DNA of 64,000 nt from Ectothiorhodospiraceae bacterium WFHF3C12 (GTDB lineage: Bacteria; Pseudomonadota; Gammaproteobacteria; Nitrococcales; Nitrococcaceae): positions 99,949 to 163,948 of the forward strand of contig JACDUA010000002.1 of assembly GCA_013519935.1 (NCBI GenBank), written 5' to 3'. The notes below the pieces were generated by a model, which saw only the letters and a program-made list of their open reading frames with translations, made no database searches and had not been told where the DNA came from. This document shows positions 35,320 to 43,897 of this stretch, in pieces. The first letter of the stretch is position 1, and each line of letters starts with the position of its first letter. The translations under genes and the position numbers were made by a program.

Positions 35320-36639
35320 TCAGCGCTGTACGAGGCTGACCGGCCCGACGTCCAGGCTGACGCCGGTCACGGTCGGGTCGTTGGGCCGGACCGGCCGCAG
35401 GGCGATTTCCCCGGAGTCCACGGCGTCGCAACGCTCGCCCTCGTGCATGACGGACGCCGGGCGGATGTTCTCCACCGCCGCGTCCTTGGGCGTGTACCAG
35501 AGGCGGCCGCTGAGGTCGCGGTATATCACGCCCGGCTGGCCGTGGGTCATGGGCGGGCCGTTGCAGTTCGGCGCGGCAAAATAGGTCCGATGCAGGGGCA
35601 CGCCGATCCGGCCAGTCGGATTGACGTGGAACACATAGTCCTGCCGGGACACCGCGGTGAAGTATCGGCCGGTGTTATCCATGCCAACCAGGACGCCGAC
35701 GTGGCGTCCCGATTCACTGACGATGCCCAGCCGGAAGTCTCCACTGGGTGGATCGGCGCCCCGAGTGCCGGCGTCGGCCGTTCGGGTGACGGCGTCACTG
35801 AGGGCGCTGAGCTGACCGGTCATGTCGGCGACACTGGCCCGCAGCGCGCTGCCGTCGCGCCCGATGGCGCTGACCTGCCACAGGACGGCCGCGCACAGGC
35901 CGGCGATGATGATGCAGGCGGCAAACACGGTCCGGTGGCGTCGCCGGCCCATCTGCCTGACCTCGGCGGCGCGGGCCGCCTCCCGGGCTTGCAGGGTCTC
36001 CTCCAGCGCGCCGATCCGCTCGCCGATCCGACGGTCCACGCCGTCCAGAAGCCAGCGGGCGTACTCCTTCTGGGTGATCTGATCCTCGGTGAGTACCATG
36101 TAGAGCTGGCGGGAAAGCTCATTGCTCAGCGACTGAAGCTGGCGGCGCAGATCGGCGTCGCGGTCCCGGTCCGGGGGCGGAGACTGTCGCGGCGGCGGCG
36201 CGGGCGCTGCTGGAGACAGCTGGTTGTGGGCCGTGAGGGAGGTATCCGGGCCGTCGACGGCCTGCTCTCCGGCGTTGAAGCGCAGCTTCTCCAGCACCTG
36301 GTCCAGCTTTTCCTTGAGCTGGCCCTTGGGGAGCACGTCCAGGGCGCCCAGTGCCCGCGCCTGGCCCAGATAGACATCCCCCTCTTTCGCCGTGTACATC
36401 ATCACCGGGATGGTCGCGGTATCCGGGTTGCCCTTGATGATCTTGACCGTTTCCAGGCCGTCCATGCCGGGCATGGACTGATCCATGAAAATGACGTCGG
36501 GTTTGCGGTGACGCAGCTCTTCCAGGGCCGCCTCGGCGGAGTAAACGGATGTCGAGCCGATTCCGTGTTTGTCGAGTAGAAGGGCGAGGGTACGGCAGGC
36601 CGTCTTCGAATCGTCGACGATGAGCGCGTGTCGGGTCAT
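35320..36639 (-). CDS. Response-regulator receiver domain fused to a membrane helix and periplasmic domain
   Basis: A 439-residue protein. Residues 1-120 are a receiver domain with the acidic pair Asp9/Asp10, phospho-acceptor Asp53 ('VIFMDQSMPGMDG'), Thr83 and Lys105. A Pro-rich linker and a helical segment (about 160-235) lead to one membrane helix (about 237-257; 'TVFAACIIIAGLCAAVLW'). About 180 residues outside the membrane follow, including a coiled coil and 'PNCNGPPMTHGQPGVIYR'. ATG 36639 follows GGAAG. A receiver anchored through a bitopic helix is unusual; signalling outward or membrane-localised control is inferred. No kinase is adjacent. Confidence 0.75.
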   Translation of the reverse strand: MTRHALIVDDSKTACRTLALLLDKHGIGSTSVYSAEAALEELRHRKPDVIFMDQSMPGMDGLETVKIIKGNPDTATIPVMMYTAKEGDVYLGQARALGALDVLPKGQLKEKLDQVLEKLRFNAGEQAVDGPDTSLTAHNQLSPAAPAPPPRQSPPPDRDRDADLRRQLQSLSNELSRQLYMVLTEDQITQKEYARWLLDGVDRRIGERIGALEETLQAREAARAAEVRQMGRRRHRTVFAACIIIAGLCAAVLWQVSAIGRDGSALRASVADMTGQLSALSDAVTRTADAGTRGADPPSGDFRLGIVSESGRHVGVLVGMDNTGRYFTAVSRQDYVFHVNPTGRIGVPLHRTYFAAPNCNGPPMTHGQPGVIYRDLSGRLWYTPKDAAVENIRPASVMHEGERCDAVDSGEIALRPVRPNDPTVTGVSLDVGPVSLVQR

Positions 36640-36767
36640 TGTGTTCTTCCTTGTGCTCGGCCGCTCTTCCATGGCTCGCACCTATGATAGACCATAGCGG
36701 CGGGGGCCCGGGACCATCCAAGCCGTCCGGGGGCCCGGCAATCCGGAGCGCGCTGGAAGAGGTGACC

Positions 36768-37130
36768 ATGGCGGGGGATGAGGTGAATTTCGACGGTATA
36801 TCGGCGGTAACGGTGTTCACCGTCGACATGGCTGTCGCCGTGAGCTTCTACCGTGCCCTGGGCTTTGAGCTGCGTTACGGGGGCGAGGCCGCTCCATTCA
36901 CCAGCTTCCACGTGGGCTCCGGCTTTCTGAACCTGATGCGCGGGGATCCGCCGGGGCGGCTCTGGGGACGGACCATCATTCACGTCTCCGATGTCGACGC
37001 CATGTATCGCCGTGCCGTCGATGCCGGGCTCTCGCCGGAGGCGGCGCCGGCGGATGCGCCATGGGGGGAGCGCTATTTCCACATCCAGGATCCTGACGGC
37101 AATGAGCTCAGCTTCGCCCGGCCGCTTTGA
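36768..37130 (+). CDS. VOC (glyoxalase/bleomycin-resistance fold) family protein
   Basis: A 120-residue single VOC module: 'AVTVFTVDMAVAVSFYRALG' opens it and 'YFHIQDPDGNELSFARP' closes it. Potential metal ligands are fewer than in true glyoxalases, so it could be a binding protein or a dioxygenase-like enzyme. ATG 36768 follows GAAGAGG. It diverges from the receiver-membrane gene and is followed by the SpmAB fusion. Confidence 0.85.
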   Translation: MAGDEVNFDGISAVTVFTVDMAVAVSFYRALGFELRYGGEAAPFTSFHVGSGFLNLMRGDPPGRLWGRTIIHVSDVDAMYRRAVDAGLSPEAAPADAPWGERYFHIQDPDGNELSFARPL

Positions 37131-37193
37131 GTTGGCGCCCAACCATCCGTCCGTAACACGCCTCGCGGGCACGCCGTACCGGCTCGCGCGTCA

Positions 37194-38492
37194 ATGAACG
37201 TCGTCTTCTTCGTTATTGTTGCGGTGGCCTTCCTGACCGCCGCCTGGCGGCAGCTCACGGCCGCTCATGCCCAGGGCGAGGCACCGATGCAGCTGCTCTC
37301 CCAGGCCGTGGTGGAGCAGGCCGGCGGTGCCGTCGAGCTCGCCATCGGTCTGATCGGGGTCATGACCCTGTTCCTGGGGCTGGTCAAGGTCGCCGAGGCC
37401 GGCGGCCTGCTGACGATACTGGCCCGGTTGATCCGGCCCGTCATGGTGCGGCTCTTCCCGGACGTGCCATCGGACCACCCGGCGATGGGTGCGATGATCC
37501 TGAATTTTTCCGCGAACGCCCTGGGGCTGGGCAATGCCGCGACGCCGTTCGGAATCCGCGCCATGCAGGAACTCGACAGGCTCAACCCCCAGCCGGGAAC
37601 GGCCAGCAACGCCATGGCGCTGTTCCTGGCCATCAACACCTCGGGCCTGACGCTGCTGCCCACCGGTGTCATCGCCCTGCGCGCGGCGGCCGGCTCCGAG
37701 CAACCCGCCGCCATACTGCCCACCACCCTGTTTGCCACGGCATGCGCGACCGTCACCGCCGTCGTTGCCGCCACCGCCTACCGGCGTTTCTTCCCCGTGC
37801 GCCCCGCCGACACGCTGGAGGCCGGCGACGCCGATGCCCCAGAGCCGGCCGACACGCAAGCGGACATGGATCTCTCCGGGGGTGGCGGCGAGGGTTATCC
37901 GGCCTGGGTCAGTGGGCTGTTCTTTCTGGGCCTGGCAGCGCTGATTCCCTTGACCATCGCTTACGGCAAGGCGATCTCGCCCTGGATCATTCCGTTGCTG
38001 GTCACCGGGTTTCTGCTGTTTGGCGTATGTCGACGGGTGCGCGTCTACGAGGTTTTCGTTGAAGGCGCCAAGGAAGGGTTTCAGGTGGCGGTGCGGATCA
38101 TCCCGTACCTGGTGGCAATACTGGTTGCCGTGGGCATGTTCCGCGCAAGCGGCGCCCTCGAGGCCATGGTCGCCACCGTGGGTGCCTGGACCGCGCCGCT
38201 GGGTCTGCCGGCGGAGGCGCTGCCCATGGCTCTGCTGCGGCCGCTGTCGGGCTCCGGGGCCTACGGCATCATGGCGTCCATCATCGAGAACCCGGCCACA
38301 GGGCCCGACACCTACGTGGGTTTTCTGGTGACCACGCTCCAGGGTTCCACCGAGACAACATTCTACGTTCTGGCGGTGTACTTCGGCGCGGTGCAGGTGC
38401 GGCGTATCCGCCATGCACTGGCGGCGGCCCTGACGGCGGACGTCGCCGGGGTCATCGCGGCCGTCGCGGTGTGCGCGTGGCTGTTCTTGTGA
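37194..38492 (+). CDS. Fused spore maturation protein A/B (nucleoside-recognition/Gate domain)
   Basis: A 432-residue membrane protein joining two modules that are separate in Bacillus. The SpmA-like half (about 1-200) has 'MILNFSANALGLGNAATPFG' and the SpmB-like half (about 235-432) has 'LPMALLRPLSGSGAYGIMAS', followed by 'GFLVTTLQGSTETTFYVL'. The organism is probably not a spore former. Such fusions occur in many Gram-negatives, and the Gate domain suggests transport of a nucleoside-like or phospho compound. Exact role unknown. Confidence 0.85.
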   Translation: MNVVFFVIVAVAFLTAAWRQLTAAHAQGEAPMQLLSQAVVEQAGGAVELAIGLIGVMTLFLGLVKVAEAGGLLTILARLIRPVMVRLFPDVPSDHPAMGAMILNFSANALGLGNAATPFGIRAMQELDRLNPQPGTASNAMALFLAINTSGLTLLPTGVIALRAAAGSEQPAAILPTTLFATACATVTAVVAATAYRRFFPVRPADTLEAGDADAPEPADTQADMDLSGGGGEGYPAWVSGLFFLGLAALIPLTIAYGKAISPWIIPLLVTGFLLFGVCRRVRVYEVFVEGAKEGFQVAVRIIPYLVAILVAVGMFRASGALEAMVATVGAWTAPLGLPAEALPMALLRPLSGSGAYGIMASIIENPATGPDTYVGFLVTTLQGSTETTFYVLAVYFGAVQVRRIRHALAAALTADVAGVIAAVAVCAWLFL

Positions 38493-38531
38493 CCCGGGTC
38501 GCTGATTTGCCCGGGGCAGATCCCGCCGGGA

Positions 38532-38939
38532 TCAGGCGGGCCTGCCGTCGTCGTCCACGCTGATCGCCACGCGGTCGGGATAGAACGCAATTCGCTCCCG
38601 GAGCTCCGCCACCTCGTCGTAGGGCGAGGCGTAGGTCCAGGCGGCGTTGACCGCAACCCGGTCGGCGACCATGGCGGAGTAATAGTTGGCGCGGCCCTTG
38701 AAAGGGCAGTAGCTGGTCCGCTCGCTCGGCTGGAGCAGCGCCATTTTTATGTCCGCCAGCGGCAGGTAGTGGACAGGCTCGTAGCCGGTCTCCTGCACGG
38801 TGACGGCGTCGGCGGAATCGGCGATTACGGCACCGGCGAACTCCACCCGCACGCGGCGGGGGCCCGGTACGATGTCCACGCGGTGCTCCGGGGAACGGCT
38901 GAATCCCGGAGCCGGGTTCGAGTCGGATGCGTGATCCAT
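38532..38939 (-). CDS. DUF427 domain protein
   Basis: A 135-residue protein with the DUF427 core: 'VRVEFAGAVIADSADAVTVQ', 'PVHYLPLADIKMALL', 'SYCPFKGRANYYS' and the C-terminal 'AAWTYASPYDEVAELRERIA'. The conserved Cys-Pro-Phe-Lys-Gly motif is the hallmark. The family is widespread with no proven function. It is convergent with the SpmAB gene. Confidence 0.9.
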   Translation of the reverse strand: MDHASDSNPAPGFSRSPEHRVDIVPGPRRVRVEFAGAVIADSADAVTVQETGYEPVHYLPLADIKMALLQPSERTSYCPFKGRANYYSAMVADRVAVNAAWTYASPYDEVAELRERIAFYPDRVAISVDDDGRPA

Positions 38940-39006
38940 GGCGATCGCGCCTCCTGATGCTGCGTGTTCTCTTGCGAAGCTGACCGGTGTTGCGCTCGCG
39001 GATCGG

Positions 39007-39504
39007 TCAGCCGGTCGTATAGACAGGATCGATGATGACAGTCAGACGGTAGCGTTGCCCATCCCGCGTAAAGGGCACGACGATGGGCGTCGGGTCGCCC
39101 ATGCGCCGCCAGCTCTCGGCCGTATGGGTGGTTCGTCTGACGTTGGGTCCCTCGATATAGCTGTCCGGGCTGTCGGGGGCCTGAAGCCGTGTCCTGCCGC
39201 TGACCCGCGCCAGCTCCACGCGGCTGTGCAGTATCAGCTTGCCGCGTTCGGCGCCGGCTTCCGGGGGCTCCATCTCCAGGAGGAAACGGATGGTCGCACC
39301 GCTGCCGTCCCCGCGGCCATCACCCTCGACGGTCACCGTCTCGCCGGCCAGCAGCAGTGCTTCGCCGCTTGCCAGTACCTCCAGGACACGGTCGCCGTCG
39401 GCTACCCGGGCCAGCTCGAAGCTGGCCGGATAGGCCTTCTTGACGTCCGCCGCCTGCAGCGGCATCAGTGCCACTACCGCCAGCCCGAGCAGAAACCATC
39501 GCAT
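39007..39504 (-). CDS. Secreted hypothetical protein
   Basis: A 165-residue protein with a signal peptide ('WFLLGLAVVALMPLQAA') and a predicted beta-rich mature domain ('VLASGEALLLAGETVTVEGD', 'GATIRFLLEMEPPE', 'QRYRLTVIIDPVYTT'). I do not recognise the family. It lies 95 bases downstream of the Gly-Gly-Glu protein gene on the same strand and could share its transcript, which would link it to the same probable iron control. Confidence 0.55.
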   Translation of the reverse strand: MRWFLLGLAVVALMPLQAADVKKAYPASFELARVADGDRVLEVLASGEALLLAGETVTVEGDGRGDGSGATIRFLLEMEPPEAGAERGKLILHSRVELARVSGRTRLQAPDSPDSYIEGPNVRRTTHTAESWRRMGDPTPIVVPFTRDGQRYRLTVIIDPVYTTG

Positions 39505-39599
39505 AGTTCACCCTATCATCGATCGGGTTGTCTTTCGTTCGATGATAGGCCGGGCCGCGCACGCGGACAATCGCGGCACGCGGCTCGGTCACGGCGGAT

Positions 39600-40493
39600 T
39601 CAACGCAGCTGGCTGCTGGTGAGCTCCAGCTGCGAGATGTCGGCCTGCAGCCTGGACGGCGAAACCGCCGGCTCATCGGGCGGCATGATGGTCGGCCAGG
39701 CCTGAAGAATGGTCTCAACGTCGTTGCGCATGCGCTCGTAGACGCCCGCCTGGTCCGGCCGGAATGCACCCGAGTGCTGATCCAGGTAGAGGCTCGCCGC
39801 CATCGCCATACCGCGGCCGTCGTTGTACTCGGCGTCGTTGACGAAGCGGCCATCCGCCAGCGCTTCCTCGTATTCGTGCGCAGCCGTCTTCAGCACGGCA
39901 AGCATGACATCGGCAATGAAGCCGGGCTTCTCGCGCAGCCCGGCGTCCACATCCATGCGCGCACGATCAATGGCCCGCTGGGCCCGCTTGTACACCGGTT
40001 CGAGCTCTGACCAGTCGGGTTGTCGGGCCGCCGTGCCGGCCAGTTCCTTCAGCACGGAGCCCACGTCGTCCAACCCGCGTTTCGTCAGGGCCTGCTCCAC
40101 TGCGGGGAAATGCTCCACGAAGGGGTGGCCCATGTGGGCGGAGCCAAGCGCCTGGTTGCCCGTGGTGTAGAGTTCCCGGGCCACCCAGAGGTGGCCCTTC
40201 ATGAGCATCAACGTCGTGTAGTAGACGCCGGGGCTGTCCGTTGCGCTGACGCCGGCTTCCCCGCCTTCGCCTCCCTCACCCCCTTCTCCGCCTTCTCCGC
40301 CTTCTCCGCCCTCACCTCCGAAGTGGCTCATGGCGCCGCCTTCGCCGCCCTCACCGCCGCTGGCGAGTTGCAACGCTGCGCCGGCGTGGTCGTCCCCCGC
40401 AGCAAAGGGCGAGTCCGCCGGTTCAGCGCCGCTCTGTGTGGTCATGAGTACGGATGCGCCGATGCCGACCCAGAGTCGAATTCGATTGGCCAT
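39600..40493 (-). CDS. Secreted Gly-Gly-Glu repeat protein with His-rich helical domain
   Basis: A 297-residue protein. A signal peptide (about 1-23) leads to an acidic GGE repeat region (residues 46-79, about ten GGE/GEG units, encoded by near-exact 9-bp DNA repeats). The C-terminal domain of about 210 residues is mostly helical. Conserved-looking histidines cluster in 'MKGHLWVARELYTTGNQALG' and 'SAHMGHPFVEHFP' (His101, 120, 123, 128). The layout of a helical HxxxE-bearing periplasmic domain recalls imelysin/EfeO-type iron-handling proteins, but I cannot assign the family firmly. It diverges from piuC across a Fur-like box. Confidence 0.6.
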   Translation of the reverse strand: MANRIRLWVGIGASVLMTTQSGAEPADSPFAAGDDHAGAALQLASGGEGGEGGAMSHFGGEGGEGGEGGEGGEGGEGGEAGVSATDSPGVYYTTLMLMKGHLWVARELYTTGNQALGSAHMGHPFVEHFPAVEQALTKRGLDDVGSVLKELAGTAARQPDWSELEPVYKRAQRAIDRARMDVDAGLREKPGFIADVMLAVLKTAAHEYEEALADGRFVNDAEYNDGRGMAMAASLYLDQHSGAFRPDQAGVYERMRNDVETILQAWPTIMPPDEPAVSPSRLQADISQLELTSSQLR

Positions 40494-40598
40494 GATTGCC
40501 TCCTGGCGAGAAGGGAGGAAACGCTACGGCCGCCGCCGGCGGACGTGTCGCGGTGTTTCCTCGGGCGCTAGAATTTGCGTATCGTAACGCAGGCTATC

Positions 40599-40617
40599 AC
40601 AAATGATTCCTATTTGC
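40599..40617. promoter_or_regulatory. Fur-like box between the Gly-Gly-Glu gene and piuC
   Basis: The minus strand reads GCAAATAGGAATCATTTGT, containing the dyad CAAAT-7-ATTTG (40600-40616). It is 11 of 19 to the E. coli Fur consensus. Its symmetry and AT/AAT core resemble Fur sites, and the flanking piuC is a known iron-regulated gene type. Confidence 0.5.
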
Positions 40618-40660
40618 GGAAGCCGCGACCCGTCGCCGCCATTCCGCCGAGGAGCGCCCA

Positions 40661-41335
40661 TTGATCCTCTGTATCGCCGATGTGTTGGATGCCGATTCCG
40701 TGGCGCGGGTCCGTGCCGGTCTCGCCCGGGCTTCATTTCGTGACGGCCGCGAGACGGCCGGTTGGCACGCCAGGCTGGTGAAGCACAACCAGCAGGCGGA
40801 CAGCCGTACGGAAGCGGTGGAATCACTGCGTAGCCTGGTGGACCAGGCCGTCGCGGCCAGCCCCCTCTTCCAGACGGCTGCCCGCCCGGCCCGCCAGCGG
40901 CCGGTCATGTTCAGCCGCTATGAATCCGGGATGAGCTACGGCGCCCACGTGGACGATGCGGTAATGGGCCAGGGGGGTGATCGCCTGAGGACCGATCTGT
41001 CCTTCACGCTGTTTCTTTGCGATCCGGATAGCTACGACGGCGGGGAACTGATCATGGATACCACCGCCGGGGAGCAGAGTTACAAGCTGCCGGCGGGTGC
41101 CATGGTCCTCTATCCGTCCTCCACGCTGCACCGCGTCGACCCCGTCACGCGGGGCGAGCGCCTGGCCGCGGTGGGCTGGGTGCAGAGTCAGGTCCGGGAC
41201 CCGCGCCATCGCGAGCTGCTGTTCGATCTGGAAACTGCCCGGCGGCGAATCTTCGAGACCCAGGGCAAGACGCCGGAGTTTGATCTCGTAAGCAAGAGTC
41301 TCGCGAACCTGCTGCGGATGTGGGTCGAGAGCTAA
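40661..41335 (+). CDS. piuC: PiuC/YbiX Fe(II)/2-oxoglutarate-dependent hydroxylase (PKHD-type)
   Basis: A 224-residue dioxygenase. The iron ligands are His96 and Asp98 ('GMSYGAHVDDAVMGQ') and His157 ('YPSSTLHRVDPV'), and Arg167 should bind 2-oxoglutarate. 'RTDLSFTLFLCDPDSYDGGEL' is the family core; here I quote only its start and end: RTDLSFTLFL...DGGEL. PiuC homologues accompany TonB-dependent siderophore receptors and are induced by iron starvation. No receptor is adjacent. The start codon is TTG 40661 with GGAG upstream. Confidence 0.9.
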   Translation: MILCIADVLDADSVARVRAGLARASFRDGRETAGWHARLVKHNQQADSRTEAVESLRSLVDQAVAASPLFQTAARPARQRPVMFSRYESGMSYGAHVDDAVMGQGGDRLRTDLSFTLFLCDPDSYDGGELIMDTTAGEQSYKLPAGAMVLYPSSTLHRVDPVTRGERLAAVGWVQSQVRDPRHRELLFDLETARRRIFETQGKTPEFDLVSKSLANLLRMWVES

Positions 41336-41356
41336 CCGTATCCCACTCTCTCCTCG

Positions 41357-43081
41357 GTGCGTCCCACGGTGGCACGGATGCCGCGAATCACGGATGATTG
41401 GCGCCGAGAATTCTTTCACCGGGGGGCGGCCGTCTTGAATTCACCCTGTGCACGGGCGCGGACGGGTTTGCGGGCGACGCTGAGCCGCCTCCGCCGCGCG
41501 CCGCATCGGCGCCTGGGGCGTTTGCGCAAGCCGCGGCTTTCCGGCTGGTGGAGCCTGATGCTCCTGGCCGGATGCCTGGCCGGGCTGGCGCCGGCGCGCG
41601 CGGGTCTGGTGGAGAGCGTTCTGGGCACGAGCCCGGATCATGTGCGATCGGTGCTTATTAGCGGCCTCGACGAGTTGCCGGAGCGTGCCGTGCGATACGC
41701 GCTGCTGGTGGATCCGCGCGACGATTTCGACGCCCGGGCCGTGGACGCCGACGTGCGCCGGCTGGAAGGACTGGGCGTCTTCGAGCAGGTCCGCGCGCGG
41801 ATCGAGCGCACGCCGAACGGTGTCGATGTTCGTTATCTGGTCAGGGAGCGCAGGCCACGGCCGCCCGTCCGTATCGGTGCGGTCCGTGTAGCGGGCAACG
41901 AGGACACCGACGCGCGGGTGGTTACCCAGGAAATGCGCCTGGGCCCGGGGGACCGGGTCAACTGGGAGACGCTGGCGATCAGCATGCGCGAGGTCGACGA
42001 GCTTCGCCTGTTCTCGCGCATTGCCTACCGGTTCGAGCCCATGGAGGAAGCGCCCGGGGGACAGGGCATCCGGACGGTGGCACTCATCGTGGACGTGCGC
42101 GAGGGTTTTACCCGGTTCGGCTTCGTGTGGCCCACCTACTCCAGCGACAATCCCGACTTTGGCGGCGTGGGACCGGTGGGCGGCTATATCGACCGGAACT
42201 TCCTCGGTACCGGTAATCAGCTGTACGCGGGCGGCATCTGGGCCGAGACCCGCATCCTGGGTGTAGGGGCGGCCATCCCCCATGCCTTCGGCACCAGTGG
42301 GCACCTGGCGTTGTTCGGCGCCTACGGCGATCAGACCCAGGAGGTCTACGAGCGCGATGCGCGACCGTTTAACGGCGAATACCGCGCCGAGTTGGCCGCT
42401 GCCGGCGGCTACTGGCGCCAGCCCCTGGACAGGGATGAGCACTGGAACATCGGCGCCGGTTTCGGCTATGTCCGCAGCCACTTCGAAGAGGAAGACGGGC
42501 CCGTGCCCGCCGCCGACGGCGAGGGACCGGTTCTGGTGGGCGGTATCAGCCTGGACCGGCGCGACGACCCGGCCGAGCCGGTGAGTGGCTATTACGCCGG
42601 AGTCAGGCTGGACCTGGGGTACCAGTACTCGGAGGCGCCGGAATCCGACCGCGGTTTCTTCCGTTTGAATCCGGAGGTGCAGAAGTTCTTTCCGTTGGGC
42701 CGGCGCCATACGGTTGCGGTCATGGCGCGAGGCGGGATAGCCAGCCCGGACGTTCCGTTTCTGGCGGAGTACACGCTGGGCGGGCAGTCGAGCATGCGCG
42801 GTTACCCATCGGGCAGCATTCGCGGCGACACCTACGTCTGGGGCGTCACCGAATATCGCTTTCCCATGCTCGAGTTGCGCCAGGATCGCGCCCTCACGGG
42901 CGTGTTGTTCGCCGAGGCCGGCGATGCCTGGGATCGGGGCAGCGACGACGCGCCGTTTCAGTGGCGCAAGAGCGGCGGCCTGGGGCTTCGCGTCATCGCG
43001 GGCGCGTTCATCGTGCGCGCGGACTACGCGGTGTCACCGGTGGACAGCGGCTTCTACGTCTTCCTGGGCCACTATTTCTAG
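41357..43081 (+). CDS. Omp85-superfamily outer-membrane protein with POTRA domains (TamA/BamA-like)
   Basis: Up to 574 residues. A basic N-terminus and signal sequence ('WSLMLLAGCLAGLAPARA') are followed by two POTRA-like modules ('VRSVLISGLDELPERAVRYA', 'IRIGAVRVAGNEDTDARVVT'-like region at about 175-195) and a C-terminal 16-strand barrel. The L6 hallmark 'GGQSSMRGYPSGS' and a terminal Phe are present. It is shorter than BamA and nearer TamA or the short Omp85 group. The start is uncertain: GTG 41357 opens the frame and ATG 41378 is also possible. A role in outer-membrane protein insertion or secretion is likely. No TamB gene follows. Confidence 0.85.
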   Translation: MRPTVARMPRITDDWRREFFHRGAAVLNSPCARARTGLRATLSRLRRAPHRRLGRLRKPRLSGWWSLMLLAGCLAGLAPARAGLVESVLGTSPDHVRSVLISGLDELPERAVRYALLVDPRDDFDARAVDADVRRLEGLGVFEQVRARIERTPNGVDVRYLVRERRPRPPVRIGAVRVAGNEDTDARVVTQEMRLGPGDRVNWETLAISMREVDELRLFSRIAYRFEPMEEAPGGQGIRTVALIVDVREGFTRFGFVWPTYSSDNPDFGGVGPVGGYIDRNFLGTGNQLYAGGIWAETRILGVGAAIPHAFGTSGHLALFGAYGDQTQEVYERDARPFNGEYRAELAAAGGYWRQPLDRDEHWNIGAGFGYVRSHFEEEDGPVPAADGEGPVLVGGISLDRRDDPAEPVSGYYAGVRLDLGYQYSEAPESDRGFFRLNPEVQKFFPLGRRHTVAVMARGGIASPDVPFLAEYTLGGQSSMRGYPSGSIRGDTYVWGVTEYRFPMLELRQDRALTGVLFAEAGDAWDRGSDDAPFQWRKSGGLGLRVIAGAFIVRADYAVSPVDSGFYVFLGHYF

Positions 43082-43186
43082 GCAAACGCTGAATGATGGC
43101 GCGCGGGAATCATTCGGCATTCACCCGGGCCGCGGTGTTGGCCTGACGGCTATCCACCAGCCAGCGCCAGCGCCGGTGTCCCTGTT

Positions 43187-43807
43187 TCAGGTCGAGCTGA
43201 CACCCACCGGTCCGCGGAGTCCGTGCAGTTGCTCCAGGCCGAGTTCGATGGCGACGGCCGCGTGGTCGGCCACGGGCAGGCCCGCCGCCTCCAGCACCCC
43301 GCCTTCGATGACCCCGCAGTGGCCGAGCGGTTGCCAGTTGCCGCCACCGTGGATCTCCAACGCCATCGACTGCTTCAGCAGGGTGTGAGCCATTGGGATC
43401 AATCTGTACCGGCGCCCGGGCAGCAGGCCCGAGAGCAGCGGGGGGACGAGCCCGGCCAACGCCGGCGCGTCCAGCGGCGCGCTGCTCAATTGCACGAGCG
43501 CGAGCCGGTGCCGCGCCCGACCGGCGTCGATGACCTGGCCCGGCACCACGATGAGCGCTTCCCCGGGCGGATCCACTGAGAGATCCGCCAGGAGGGATGG
43601 CAGCGAGGGCGTCAGGGTGGCCGCATCGGTAGCGGCGATCGTTCTGCCGTTGGGTCTCATTAGCCGGCGCGGGCTGCCGGACACCCGGCTCAGGGTCTCA
43701 TGGGCCTCGCGGATGTAACTCTGGAATACATGCTGGCCCTGTGCGGGGTCGCAACGATCCGGCTCGTTGTCTGTCCGTGCCTGGGCGGGCCGGGGCTGAC
43801 TGGACAT
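43187..43807 (-). CDS. Stand-alone PheS-like protein with degenerate active site
   Basis: A 206-residue protein resembling the catalytic core of phenylalanyl-tRNA synthetase alpha subunit. 'ALIVVPGQVIDAGRARHRLA' (84-103) aligns with the PheS 'RIIAPGRVYRRD..' motif-2 segment. 'YRLIPMAHTLLKQSMALEIH' (134-153) and 'WQPLGHCGVIEGGVLEAAGL' (158-177) match the PheS strands before motif 3, and 'AIELGLEQLHGLRG' (186-199) matches motif 3 (GLGLERLAMLR). The motif-2 Arg and the motif-3 Arg (Gln193 here) are lost, and the tRNA-binding coiled coil and PheT are absent. AAGGAG precedes the ATG. A Trp/Phe-rich leader and attenuator lie upstream. Normal aminoacylation is unlikely; function unknown. Confidence 0.65.
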   Translation of the reverse strand: MSSQPRPAQARTDNEPDRCDPAQGQHVFQSYIREAHETLSRVSGSPRRLMRPNGRTIAATDAATLTPSLPSLLADLSVDPPGEALIVVPGQVIDAGRARHRLALVQLSSAPLDAPALAGLVPPLLSGLLPGRRYRLIPMAHTLLKQSMALEIHGGGNWQPLGHCGVIEGGVLEAAGLPVADHAAVAIELGLEQLHGLRGPVGVSST

Positions 43808-43830
43808 GATCTGCTCCTTGTTGGAATGAC

Positions 43831-43864
43831 AAAAAAAAGCCCCCGGATCTCGCGATCCGGGGGC
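43831..43864 (-). terminator. Attenuator terminator in the leader of the PheS-like gene
   Basis: On the minus strand GCCCCCGGATC-gcga-GATCCGGGGGC is a perfect 11-bp stem followed by eight T. It ends only 24 bases before the ATG of the PheS-like gene, so it lies in that gene's leader. On the minus strand the only thing it could terminate is the leader transcript coming from the small ORF at 43975. Confidence 0.92.
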
Positions 43865-43897
43865 CCTGATTTGGCTGCTGGGTTGTCTGTTCAGACT

